From CAVXXD01 sp963765625 (GTDB taxonomy: Bacteria > Actinomycetota > Geothermincolia > Geothermincolales > Geothermincolaceae): DNA of 64,000 nucleotides. Location of the stretch: the NCBI GenBank assembly GCA_963765625.1, contig CAVXXD010000017.1, positions 31,632 to 95,631 on the forward strand, in the 5' to 3' direction. Below, piece by piece: positions 8,529 to 17,147 of this stretch. Positions within the stretch are counted from its first letter, which is position 1. Every line of letters begins with the position of its first letter. The notes below the pieces were generated by a model, which was given only the letters and a program-made list of their open reading frames with translations, had not been told where the DNA came from and made no database searches. Position numbers and translations under genes: made by a program.

Positions 8529-10617
8529 GATGTGCCACGGTGGATGCGGGGTGCTGGTGCACCTCGAGGACGGGGAGATCGTCAAGGTAGAAGGCGATCG
8601 GGAATCACCTCTGAACCGGGGGAGGCTGTGCGTCAAGGGGCGGGCCAGCCTGGAGCACCTCAATCATCCCGACCGCCTGAAGTACCCCATGAAGCGGGCC
8701 GGGGAGCGGGGTGGGGGAAAGTGGGAACGCATCTCCTGGGACGATGCTCTGGATACCATCGCCTCCAGGCTCGGTCACATCCGCGAGAAATACGGACCGG
8801 AGTCCATCGCCCTGGGGCAGGGGACGGGACGGCGACATTTCAACTACGTGATAAGGCTGGCCAACGCCCTGGGCACCCCCAACTGGTGCGAGCCCGGCTG
8901 CGCCCAGTGCTTCGTCCCCCGCTTGAACACCTCCGTCATCACCTTCGGTGAGTACTTCGTCTGCGACTACTACGGGGAGGTCAACCCCGCGTGCATCCTG
9001 GCATGGGGGCACAACCCCCTGGTCAGCGGGCCCGACGGCGAGCTCCAATTCCCCCTGCGCGACTGCCTGAAGAAGGGTTCCCGCCTCATCGTGGTGGACC
9101 CGCGGCGCAGTGAGACGGCGGAGCGCGCCGAGCTCTGGCTGCAGCTGCGCCCGGGCACCGACGACGCCCTGGCCCTGGCCATGCTCAACGTGATCATCAC
9201 CGAAGGCCTCTGGGACCGGGATTTCGTTGACAACTGGACCAGCGGCTTCGAGGCTCTGGCCGAACGGGTCAGAGCACACACACCAGAGTGGGCGGATGCG
9301 ATAACCTGGGTTCCGGCGGAAAAGATACGCGAGGCCGCGCGCCTCTTCGCCACATCGAAGCCCGCCACCCTGGAGTGGGGGGTGGCCGTCGAGCACACCC
9401 CCAACTGCTTCCAGACCTGCCGGGCCCTGGCCATGCTCCCCGCCTTGACCGGCAACATCGACGTCCCCGGCGGCTGGGTCTGCGGCACGCGACCCCTCGG
9501 CTTCTTCCCCTTCCTGGCGGAAAACCTCTCCACTGAGGCGAGGGCCAAGAGACTGGGAGGGGACACCTACAGGATGCTCGGAGGCGACGGCGCCATCATG
9601 CCGGCTGCGCATGCCCCCAGCCTATTTAAGGCCATGCGCACCGGCGAGCCCTACCCGGTGAAGGCCTTCCTCATATTCGGCAACAACGCCCTTACGACCT
9701 ACGCCAATTCCCGGGAGGTCCGCGACTCCCTGATGCATCTGGACCTGCTGGTGGTCACCGACATCTACATGACCCCCACGGCAGAACTGGCTGACCTGGT
9801 GCTCCCGGCTGCTACCTGGCTTGAGGCGGACGGCCTGCAGGCCTTCCCCATCGCCGCCGACCTGCATGTATTGGCCCAGCGCAAGCTGGCCAGCCGATGG
9901 GAATGCCGGCCGGACGAGGAGATCATGATAGAGCTGGCCCGGCGGATGAAGCTGCAAGCGGGCACCGAACCCCTGCGGGAGGTCCTCGACCTTCAGTTGG
10001 AACCGCTCGGCCTCACCTTCGACGAGCTCGTGGAGAAAGGGCACGTCTCCCCGCCCTTGAGATACGAAAAGTACAGGGAGATGGGGATGTTCCTCACAGC
10101 TTCCGGCAAGGTCGAGCTATATTCGAAGATGCTGGAACGCCTGGGTTACGACCCCCTCCCATACTACGAGGAGCCGCCCGAGAGCCCGCTGGGCACGCCC
10201 GAACTACTAGAGGAATATCCACTTATCCTCATAACCGGGGCCAGGATGCCCCAGTTCTTCCACTCCGAGCACCGGCAGATAACTTCTCTGCGTAAAAGGC
10301 ACCCCGACCCGCTTACGGAACTCCATCCCGAAACGGCGCAGGCACTGGGTATCGAGGACGGTGACTGGATATGGATAGAGACCCGTCGGGGGAGGATAAG
10401 GCAGAGGGCGAAGGTAACCTCGGGGATCGATCCACGAGTGGTGCACGTGGAGCACGGATGGTGGTTCCCGGAGGAGGAGGGGCCGGAGCACGGAGCCTGG
10501 AGGTCCAACGCCAACCTCCTCACCGACAACGGGCCGCCTTACGACCCCGCAATGGGCACCTATCAATTGCGGGCCTTGCTCTGTAAGGTCATCAAGGAAG
10601 AGGCAAAGCAGGAATAG
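8500..10617 (+). CDS. Molybdopterin oxidoreductase, acetylene hydratase-like (copy 2)
   Basis: A 705-residue paralogue of the enzyme at 5329. It has the same N-terminal cluster CKMCHGGC (residues 9, 12, 16) plus RLCVKG, a candidate metal-ligand Cys in AQCFVPR near residue 136, PAATWLEADG, and the C-terminal barrel with ELHPETAQALGIEDGDWIWIET. The ATG at 8500 follows AGGAGGGAGC and overlaps the previous gene by 29 bases. The two copies differ around the active site (GVAHICYFPRW versus EPGCAQCFVPRL), so they may handle different substrates. No beta or gamma (FeS or membrane) subunit is adjacent, so this is not a standard respiratory complex; hydratase, dehydroxylase or transhydroxylase chemistry is possible. 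The substrate is unknown. Confidence 0.88.
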   Translation: MGEVRKSSCKMCHGGCGVLVHLEDGEIVKVEGDRESPLNRGRLCVKGRASLEHLNHPDRLKYPMKRAGERGGGKWERISWDDALDTIASRLGHIREKYGPESIALGQGTGRRHFNYVIRLANALGTPNWCEPGCAQCFVPRLNTSVITFGEYFVCDYYGEVNPACILAWGHNPLVSGPDGELQFPLRDCLKKGSRLIVVDPRRSETAERAELWLQLRPGTDDALALAMLNVIITEGLWDRDFVDNWTSGFEALAERVRAHTPEWADAITWVPAEKIREAARLFATSKPATLEWGVAVEHTPNCFQTCRALAMLPALTGNIDVPGGWVCGTRPLGFFPFLAENLSTEARAKRLGGDTYRMLGGDGAIMPAAHAPSLFKAMRTGEPYPVKAFLIFGNNALTTYANSREVRDSLMHLDLLVVTDIYMTPTAELADLVLPAATWLEADGLQAFPIAADLHVLAQRKLASRWECRPDEEIMIELARRMKLQAGTEPLREVLDLQLEPLGLTFDELVEKGHVSPPLRYEKYREMGMFLTASGKVELYSKMLERLGYDPLPYYEEPPESPLGTPELLEEYPLILITGARMPQFFHSEHRQITSLRKRHPDPLTELHPETAQALGIEDGDWIWIETRRGRIRQRAKVTSGIDPRVVHVEHGWWFPEEEGPEHGAWRSNANLLTDNGPPYDPAMGTYQLRALLCKVIKEEAKQE

Positions 10618-10829
10618 AGCTGACGGGGAGTCAACGGTCGACAATCGCCGGGGAGCCGAAATTCTTTGCAGAACCCGACACCCCTCGTTTACCATGGATA
10701 CAACATCATTGACAGCGGCATTCATCACAGTAATAACCCCAGCATAACGAGGAGATAGAAAAAACCGACAGTTCCGGTCAGCCGGGCTCCCGGAAGCAAT
10801 TGCTGAAGGGAAGGAGAGAGGGGAGCGCG

Positions 10830-11739
10830 ATGAAGAAATCGACACAGAATATCGTCAAGATGCACGGCCGCCGCTACGACCGGGCAATCCATAATTTCAT
10901 CTACTTCGTCTACTACGGCATCTATATTAAATACTTCCTCAAGGCCGGCCGCCTGACCGTAAAGTACCTGTCAAGGATTCCCATCATCGCACCCACCTTC
11001 GGCTTCGTCTACGAGCGCTACCATGCCAAGGTCATCACCCAGGATGACGCCAGAAAAATCCTCTCCCTGAAAGAGGACGTCATTCTGGGCCCTGACAAAA
11101 CGGAAAAGATCATACCCTTCAAGTACGCCAACAGCATCGTTCTCGAAGGAACCCGAGTTCATCGCGGTGATGGACTGCCCCTGCCGCGCCTCGCGCGCCA
11201 ATCCCTGCCAACCCATCAACGTCTGCGTGGCGGTGGGCCGCACTACCGCGGAGTTCTGGCTGGAGCACGGCGAGAAATATCACGCCCGCAAGATCGATCA
11301 GGCAGAAGCGCTGGACATCATGGAGAAAGCCCACGAACAGGGATGCATCACCACCGCCTGGTTCAAGGTGGCGACGGGCGGACGCACCGGGGTCATCTGC
11401 CAGTGCTGCACCTGCTGCTGCGGGGCGCTGGAGGCCAACCGCCTGGTCAAGCAGACGGTGGGCGGGGAGAAATATACCAACATGACCCCCTCCGGTTACG
11501 CGGTCGAGTGGGACGAGGAAAAGTGCACGGCTTGCGGCACCTGTGTTGGGGTATGCAACGTCTTCTATGCTCTTACGCAGACGAATGGCGGGAAGCCCGG
11601 GTTAAAAGCCGAACTCTGCCACGGCTGCGGCGTCTGTGTGGAGAAGTGCCCCAACGGGGCGCGCAAGCTGATAAGGGACGAGTCCGCGAGGGGCTTGATC
11701 CCCCTTGATATCGATCTGGCTAAAGAATTGCTGGGCTGA
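10830..11739 (+). CDS. Cys-rich ferredoxin-type protein, frameshifted
   Basis: Start ATG at 10830 after AAGGAGAGAGGGG. The first ~107 residues (a basic, partly hydrophobic segment) read in one frame up to a GG at 11148-11149. Removing one G joins it to the second frame as ...VLEEPEFIAVMDCPCR, so I treat it as one gene of about 302 residues with a +1 insertion. The C-terminal part is loaded with cysteines: DCPCRAS...NPCQPINVC, CQCCTCCCG, and then two standard [4Fe-4S] motifs, CTACGTCVGVC and CHGCGVCVEKCP. It probably moves electrons for the neighbouring flavoprotein and molybdopterin enzymes. The CQCCTCCC cluster is not a standard ferredoxin motif, and its function is unknown. Confidence 0.75.
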
Positions 11740-11755
11740 AGAGAGGAGAAGAAGT

Positions 11756-13105
11756 ATGGCCATGAAGAAGAAGACGGAATACGTCGTCGTAGGCTCCGGT
11801 GCGGGGGGAGGCACCATCGCCAATGAACTAGCCAAGCGGGGGAAGAAGGTCCTGGTGCTGGAGCGTGGCCCGGACGTCAAGTGGTATGGCAACCATGCCT
11901 TCGCCGTCGCCTGCCTGGACAAACACGGCTTTCTCACCTCCAAGGAAGGGATGGGAGTGGCCCGGGCGCTCTGCATCGGCGGCTCCACCATCATGACCTG
12001 CGGCACCTCGGCCCGCCCGCCCAAGGGCATCTTCGAGAAGCACGGCGTTGACCTGAACCCCTATTTCGACGAGTCCGAAAAGGAACTGAAAGTCACAACC
12101 CTGCCGGATGAGACCATCGGCGAAGGGGCCCTGGCCCTGATGGCGGCGGGAAACAGGTTGGGCATGAAATGGCAGAAACTGGAAAAGTTCATAGACCCGG
12201 CCAAGTGCGAACCGAAGTTCTGCAACTGCATGCTGGGGTGCCCCAAGGAGGCCAAGTGGACCTCCCGCGACCTGCTTGACGAGGCCAAGTCCCGGGGCGC
12301 GGAAGTCATGGCCAACGTCAGGGTAGACGAGGTCGCCATCACCGGTGGCGAAGCCACCGGGGTCAAGGCCTGGCAGCGGGGCAAGGGCGAAGTCGAAATC
12401 CAGGCGGACGTGGTCATTCTGGCCGCGGGCGGCCTGGGCACCCCGGTGATCATGCAGAAGTCGGGCATCTACGGGGCCGGCATGGGCTTCTTCTGCGATC
12501 CCCTTGCGCTTACCCTTGGTTACCATCCCACCATGAAGCCGGCCTTCGAGCCCCCCATGACCGTCGGCACCTTCGACTTCTGGGAATCGGACGGCTTCCT
12601 GCTCTCCCCGGTCATCGACCCCTGGGTGTCGATGTTCCTGGAGATCGTCAAGGCCAAGCCGGCCATGCTGCCTCACTGGCTCGAATACCCGCACACCATG
12701 GGCATCATGACCAAGGCCAAGGACGAGCTGGCCGGCCGCATCAACATCGACGGCACTTTCTCCAAGACGATGTCCGTCAATGACCAGGCCAAGATGGACA
12801 AGGGCGCGTCCGTCGCCCGCAAGGTACTGATCGAGGCGGGATGCAACCCCAATGCCGTCTGGACCCCCAAAGCTCGCGGTGCGCACCCCGGAGGTACGGT
12901 ACGCATCGGTGAGGTGCTCGACAGTAACCTCCAGTCAGAGGTCAAGGGCCTCTTCGTATGCGACGCCTCGGTGATACCCGAATCTCTGGCCGCACCGGTG
13001 GTGTTGACCCTGATGGCGTTGGGCAAGCGCCTGGCCGACCATTTGGTCCCGCAGGCTGCTGACGCCGCGGCGCCCGAGAAACAGAAGGCCAAGACCGCTA
13101 AGTAG
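11756..13105 (+). CDS. GMC-type FAD oxidoreductase with Cys cluster
   Basis: FAD-dependent dehydrogenase of the GMC/gluconate dehydrogenase-like group (449 residues). The N-terminal Rossmann motif is VVVGSGAGGGTIANEL. The C-terminal AHPGGTVRIG and VCDASVIPESLAAPVVLTLMALGKR carry the family's catalytic and FAD-covering elements. A CEPKFCNCMLGCPKEAKW segment near residue 160 gives four closely spaced cysteines and probably binds an Fe-S centre, linking it to the ferredoxin-like gene 16 bases upstream. The start ATG at 11756 follows GAGAGGAGAAGA. It likely oxidises an alcohol or hydroxyacid, or reduces an enone, in the same pathway; the substrate is unknown. Confidence 0.82.
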   Translation: MAMKKKTEYVVVGSGAGGGTIANELAKRGKKVLVLERGPDVKWYGNHAFAVACLDKHGFLTSKEGMGVARALCIGGSTIMTCGTSARPPKGIFEKHGVDLNPYFDESEKELKVTTLPDETIGEGALALMAAGNRLGMKWQKLEKFIDPAKCEPKFCNCMLGCPKEAKWTSRDLLDEAKSRGAEVMANVRVDEVAITGGEATGVKAWQRGKGEVEIQADVVILAAGGLGTPVIMQKSGIYGAGMGFFCDPLALTLGYHPTMKPAFEPPMTVGTFDFWESDGFLLSPVIDPWVSMFLEIVKAKPAMLPHWLEYPHTMGIMTKAKDELAGRINIDGTFSKTMSVNDQAKMDKGASVARKVLIEAGCNPNAVWTPKARGAHPGGTVRIGEVLDSNLQSEVKGLFVCDASVIPESLAAPVVLTLMALGKRLADHLVPQAADAAAPEKQKAKTAK

Positions 13106-13133
13106 TCAACGGGCTGAACAGAGGGATGGTGTG

Positions 13134-13153
13134 GGCGGGCCTTCGGGCCCGCC
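13134..13153 (+). terminator. GC-rich hairpin after flavoprotein gene
   Basis: Perfect 8-bp stem GGCGGGCC / GGCCCGCC closed by a TTCG tetraloop, 28 bases after the flavoprotein stop. It is followed by TTGGGTTTG rather than a clean T-run. It lies between convergent genes and may serve as a weak terminator for the cluster. Confidence 0.6.
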
Positions 13154-13189
13154 TTGGGTTTGAATAAGAAGCCCAGCCGAAGGGCCTCC

Positions 13190-16165
13190 TCAAGCGTCTA
13201 CCCGGAACTCATTTTCAAAAAGCCCGCTGGCCAGGTCCTCCCGTGACGATCCCTCAATACGGGCGAGGGCTTTCTTGCAAGTGGGGGCGGAAAGCTCACC
13301 GGCCAGGCGGTCGCGCAGCTGCTCGCCCAGGTTTTTCGTCTCCACCTCACAACCCTCATGGGAGAGGACGGCGGAGACTACTTCGAAGGAGCGGCCCTTT
13401 TTCCCTCGCTTTTCCAGCAGCAGGGCCATTCGCGCCATGGTGTTGAGGGAAACGGGTATGGCGCGGATCTCCTCGGAGATGGCCAGGGCGTCACGGAAAC
13501 GCCTTGCTGCTTCCCCCAGGTCTCCCGAGTCCATGGCCAGCTGGCCCATAGTGCTGTAGGTGCTGGCCATGCCCCGCCGGTCGCCGATCTCGCGGAAGAC
13601 CTCCAGGCTCTCCTCGCACAGCTTCCGCGCCTCCTCCTTCTGCCCCAGCTTACCTGCAACCTCCCCCAGGTTCATCAGACCGATGGCGATGCCCCGGCGG
13701 TCGCCCAGGCGCCGGTCGATGACCAGGCTTTCTCCGTAATGGTGTTTCGCTTCCTCGTAATCATCTAGATAGAAAGAAGCCACCCCGAGGTTGTTGATGC
13801 TGATGCTCATGCCGCGCAGGTCTCCCAGCTTGCGGTAGATCTCCAGGCTTTCCCGGTAGAGCTTGCTGGCTTCCTTGTAGCCGACCAGCGAGTGGATGGC
13901 CTGGCTGTGCAGGGCCAGCGCCACACCGCGCCGGTCTCCCAGTTTGCGGTAGATGTCCAGCCCCTCCCGGTAGAGGCCCGAAGCCCACGTGTAATCTCCG
14001 GTCCGTTCCGACAGCAGGCCGGAATAGATGAGGTTGAAAGCGATCTCTTCCTTTAGCTCCAGGCCGCGCAGCATCTGCAGCCCCTCTCCCAGCAGTTGCT
14101 CGGCTTTCTCGTACATGCCCATGCGCAGGGCCAGGCAGCCCTGCCTGGTGATTGCTTTGGCCATGATCTCCTTCTCGATGCGGCGGTGGGGCCTGGTGTC
14201 GCCGGCGGAAGCCCGCACCGTGTCCACCAGCTCTCCCAGCAGCTTCTCTCCCTCTTCCAACCAGGCCTTGATGTCGTAGAAGAGGTGGAGGGCGGAGATG
14301 CTGCGGTTCAGTTCTTCCAGGCGCAGGCCGTGAACCGCCATCTTCCATGCCTCACGAATGTTCTCTATCTCGTCTTCCAGGGTGATCATCGCTTCGATCT
14401 GACGCGCCTGAAGGTAGTCGACCTCACAGTCCTGCAGGAGGTGGAGGTAGTAGTTGGAGAAGATGTCCTTGACGCGGTCCAGTTCCGCCCCTTCTTCGCT
14501 GAGCTTCTCCCAGGCGTATGCGCGGAGCACCCCGTGCATCTCGTAACGGCCGGTCAGGCTGCGACGCAGCAGGGACTTGTCCATTAGCGCCGTGATCAGG
14601 GGGAGGGGGGCATCGGTCACGTCTTCGCCGGCTTCGCGCCGGAACCCGCCGCGGAAGACCGACATCCTGGCGAAGGCCAGTTTGTCTTCCGGTTTCAGGA
14701 GGCTCCAGGAGTACTCGAAAGCCACGCGCAGGCTGCGATGGCGCTCGGGTATGTCCCGCAGGGTGGTTGAGAGAAAGTCCAGGCTGTTCTCGATCTCCGC
14801 GCAGATATCTTTCAGTGGGAGGAAGCGGATCCACGACGAAGCAAGCTCGATGCCCAGGGCCATGCCCTCGAGAAATCGGCAGAGGCTGCTGATGAGGGGC
14901 TCTTCTTCAATGGTGAAGGTGGCTCCGGGATATACCCGCCTGGCACCGTGCAGAAAGAGGTTTATGGCATCAAACTTGTCCGGAGCCGCGAGATCGAAGT
15001 CGTGGCTGTTGGCGGGGACGGACATGCCCCCGACCTCCAGTATCCATTCGCCCTTGAGGTTGAGCCGTTCCTGCGAGGTCACCATTATATTAACGCCGGG
15101 TGCCGCTTCGAGTATTCTCGTCAGTAGCGCGGAGCCCTCATCGATGAATCGTTCGAAGCTGTCCATCACTATCAGCAGCTTCTTTTCCCTGAGGTAATCC
15201 AGCAACTGGGTCACGGAGTCCCCCTCCGCGTAGAAGGAGAAGTTGAGGGAACTCGCCAGTCCGGAGACGAGGTGCTCCGGGGAAGAAAGCTGGGAGCCGG
15301 GGAAGAAATAGGCCCCGTACGGGAAGTCATCAGCCGTCCGCGAAGCGGCTTCCAGGGCCAGGCGGGTCTTGCCGATACCTCCCGGCCCGACCAGGGTCAG
15401 AAGGCGGCAGTCCGCTTCTTTCAGAAGGCCCGCGATATCAGCCAGCTCAGCCTCCCGGCCTACGAAAGGGGTGGACTGCTGGGGCAGGTGCGAGACGGGG
15501 GAGGTGAGCGTATCTGACGACTGGGGGGCACCGGTATGATCGGCCTCGAAGACGACAGTTCGGTTCCTGCCGTTGTGTTTTGCCTGGTAGAGAGCCTGGT
15601 CCGCCATGCGCACGAGGTCGTCCATCTGGTAGGAATGACGTGGGCACTCGGCGATGCCGAAGCTGGCGGTTATGGGTATGGAAAATATGTCCAGGGTCCT
15701 CCGGGCGATGACGTTGCGCAGCCTTTCGGCAAAACGCCGCGCCCCATCGGAGTTGGTCCCTGGCAGCAGGAGGAGGAATTCCTCTCCCCCGTATCTGAAG
15801 CAGGCGTCGTCACCCCGCACCGCGTCGGTGATGAAGGTGGCCATGGCTTGCAGGACCCGGTCGCCGGTCTCGTGGCCGAAACGGTCATTGACGGACTTGA
15901 AGTAGTCGATGTCCAGCATGATCACGGATATGATCACGTGATTGCGGGTCATGCGGTCGTACTCGTCCTCCAGGCAGTGGCGGTTGAACAGCCCGGTCAG
16001 GCTGTCTCGCAGAGCCTGATGCTCCAGGCGCTGTATGCGGGCATTGTATTGCTCAAGGTAATCCCGCATCTTCTCCTGAAGCTCCTTCTCGTTTACGCGA
16101 TCGAGCGCTTCCAGGAAAGCTTCTTCCAGCCGGTCTTCTTCCAAGATGTATCTCCCATAATCCAT
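13190..16165 (-). CDS. GGDEF - STAND ATPase - TPR signalling protein
   Basis: About 990 residues with three parts. The N-terminal ~200 residues are a diguanylate cyclase: DSLTGLFNR, LDIDYFKSVND, the active-site loop GGEEF, and an inhibitory-site RGDD exactly five residues before it. Next is a STAND/AfsR-like ATPase with Walker A LVGPGGIGKT, a Walker B-like LLIVMDSFERF and the sensor phrase MVTSQERL. The last ~350 residues are TPRs (for example SLEIYRKLGDLRGMSISINNLG). It probably makes cyclic-di-GMP under control of ATP and a TPR-bound ligand or partner. There is no membrane segment, so it is cytoplasmic. The start is uncertain: ATG at 16165 or TTG at 16189, neither with a good ribosome site. 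STAND modules usually accompany adenylate cyclases or DNA-binding domains, so the GGDEF pairing is unusual. Confidence 0.9.
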   Translation of the reverse strand: MDYGRYILEEDRLEEAFLEALDRVNEKELQEKMRDYLEQYNARIQRLEHQALRDSLTGLFNRHCLEDEYDRMTRNHVIISVIMLDIDYFKSVNDRFGHETGDRVLQAMATFITDAVRGDDACFRYGGEEFLLLLPGTNSDGARRFAERLRNVIARRTLDIFSIPITASFGIAECPRHSYQMDDLVRMADQALYQAKHNGRNRTVVFEADHTGAPQSSDTLTSPVSHLPQQSTPFVGREAELADIAGLLKEADCRLLTLVGPGGIGKTRLALEAASRTADDFPYGAYFFPGSQLSSPEHLVSGLASSLNFSFYAEGDSVTQLLDYLREKKLLIVMDSFERFIDEGSALLTRILEAAPGVNIMVTSQERLNLKGEWILEVGGMSVPANSHDFDLAAPDKFDAINLFLHGARRVYPGATFTIEEEPLISSLCRFLEGMALGIELASSWIRFLPLKDICAEIENSLDFLSTTLRDIPERHRSLRVAFEYSWSLLKPEDKLAFARMSVFRGGFRREAGEDVTDAPLPLITALMDKSLLRRSLTGRYEMHGVLRAYAWEKLSEEGAELDRVKDIFSNYYLHLLQDCEVDYLQARQIEAMITLEDEIENIREAWKMAVHGLRLEELNRSISALHLFYDIKAWLEEGEKLLGELVDTVRASAGDTRPHRRIEKEIMAKAITRQGCLALRMGMYEKAEQLLGEGLQMLRGLELKEEIAFNLIYSGLLSERTGDYTWASGLYREGLDIYRKLGDRRGVALALHSQAIHSLVGYKEASKLYRESLEIYRKLGDLRGMSISINNLGVASFYLDDYEEAKHHYGESLVIDRRLGDRRGIAIGLMNLGEVAGKLGQKEEARKLCEESLEVFREIGDRRGMASTYSTMGQLAMDSGDLGEAARRFRDALAISEEIRAIPVSLNTMARMALLLEKRGKKGRSFEVVSAVLSHEGCEVETKNLGEQLRDRLAGELSAPTCKKALARIEGSSREDLASGLFENEFRVDA

Positions 16166-16294
16166 GTAGTCTTGGGGTAATTGTAACAAAAGGGAAGTCG
16201 GGTTTACACAAAGTGGGGGATGGTCGCAAAAAGTCGGGAAAATAATAGCAGAAAATCGGAGACCTGCTACGCCTCCTTCGGCTCCGAGGGAGCC

Positions 16295-16564
16295 TCAGAC
16301 ATGATTTCGTTTGACCGTTGAGGGCTCCTTGGGGTTCACCTGCTGTCGGGTGAGGTAGAAAAGTGGATGGAAATTGCAGGTCAGATAAGAGCAGTCACGG
16401 CACTTTTCTTTGCAAAACATCGCATCAGACCCCCTATCACCCGTATCTGACTTATACTTCTCCAGTATGGTTCCAATTCCTTCAAGTCCGTGCGAATACG
16501 GGAACCTATTGCCGTCGATCATTGTCACAATATCAAGGTTTCTGCTTGAATGACCGAGTAACAT
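16295..16564 (-). CDS. Possible small Cys-motif protein or gene remnant
   Basis: An 89-codon frame in an AT-richer stretch between the GGDEF gene and the lipoprotein. The translation ends with CKEKCRDCSYLTC, a plausible metal-binding set, and its composition looks protein-like rather than like an antisense shadow. I do not recognise a family. It could be the tail of a decayed gene. Confidence 0.3.
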   Translation of the reverse strand: MLLGHSSRNLDIVTMIDGNRFPYSHGLEGIGTILEKYKSDTGDRGSDAMFCKEKCRDCSYLTCNFHPLFYLTRQQVNPKEPSTVKRNHV

Positions 16565-16644
16565 ATATCGCTTTCATGAGGTAGGGATGTGGAAAAGATT
16601 AGTTATAGTTGAAATAATACATTCTTGATAAATACTGTTAAATA

Positions 16645-16674
16645 TTGTAAATTGAAAGATGACCTTGCTATAGA
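16645..16674 (+). promoter_or_regulatory. Candidate promoter for the lipoprotein/BY-kinase unit
   Basis: TTGTAA at 16645 and TATAGA at 16669 with an 18-base spacer, in AT-rich DNA 34 bases upstream of the lipoprotein ATG. Based on consensus similarity only. Confidence 0.3.
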
Positions 16675-16707
16675 ATAAGCTTTTTGTCTGAAGAGGGGGA
16701 GAGCGAC

Positions 16708-17131
16708 ATGAGCAGAAGGCGTTTCGTCTATACGGCGGCACTCATTGCGCTGGCACTGCTGGCAACGTCCGTACTTGCCGCCGGCTGCGGGGCCGGAGAC
16801 GACAAGATAGCTGAGGCCCGTCAGCAGGGGTACGCGGAAGGCGTCAAGGCGGAGCAGTCGAAATGGAGCTAACGAAAAACTCAAGCTGGCCCAGACCTAT
16901 ATCAAGGAGCAGGAAGACAGCCAGGAGACCATCATGCACCTGCTGCAGGGGGACATCGTCAGTATATCCGTCGGCGCCGTGACCATCGATGACGCCGCCG
17001 GCACGGGGCAGGTGGAGATTACTGCGAACCTGAACGACGGAAGCTCTTTCAACGGCGTGGTCGACCTGGTAAAGATCGATTCCTACTGGTACATGCAGCA
17101 GGTCACTCATACCACGAACCCACCCTCTTGA
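16708..17131 (+). CDS. Small lipoprotein, frameshifted
   Basis: The ATG at 16708 follows AGAGGGGGAGAG. The product starts with a signal sequence and lipobox (LLATSVLAAGC), then a short charged helix. The frame stops at TAA 16870-16872, but the next frame continues without a break (NEKLKLAQTYIKEQEDSQE...) to 17131. Removing one base near 16861-16867 restores about 140 residues. The C-terminal part (VSISVGAVTID...QVEITANL...SYWYMQQVT) looks like a small beta domain, as in ligand-binding or NTF2-like lipoproteins. It sits 16 bases before the Wzz/BY-kinase gene, so a link to cell-envelope polysaccharide is likely. Function unknown. Confidence 0.65.
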
Positions 17132-17147
17132 TAGGCAGAATGGACTA

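Noticed and set aside
5329..10617. Selenocysteine formate dehydrogenase among the molybdopterin genes
   Set aside because: Both have Cys at the metal-ligand position, no in-frame TGA, and none of the formate dehydrogenase partner subunits.
16870..16872. TAA in the small lipoprotein taken as the true stop
   Set aside because: The next frame continues at once with a charged helix and globular domain to 17131; a single extra base explains it better.
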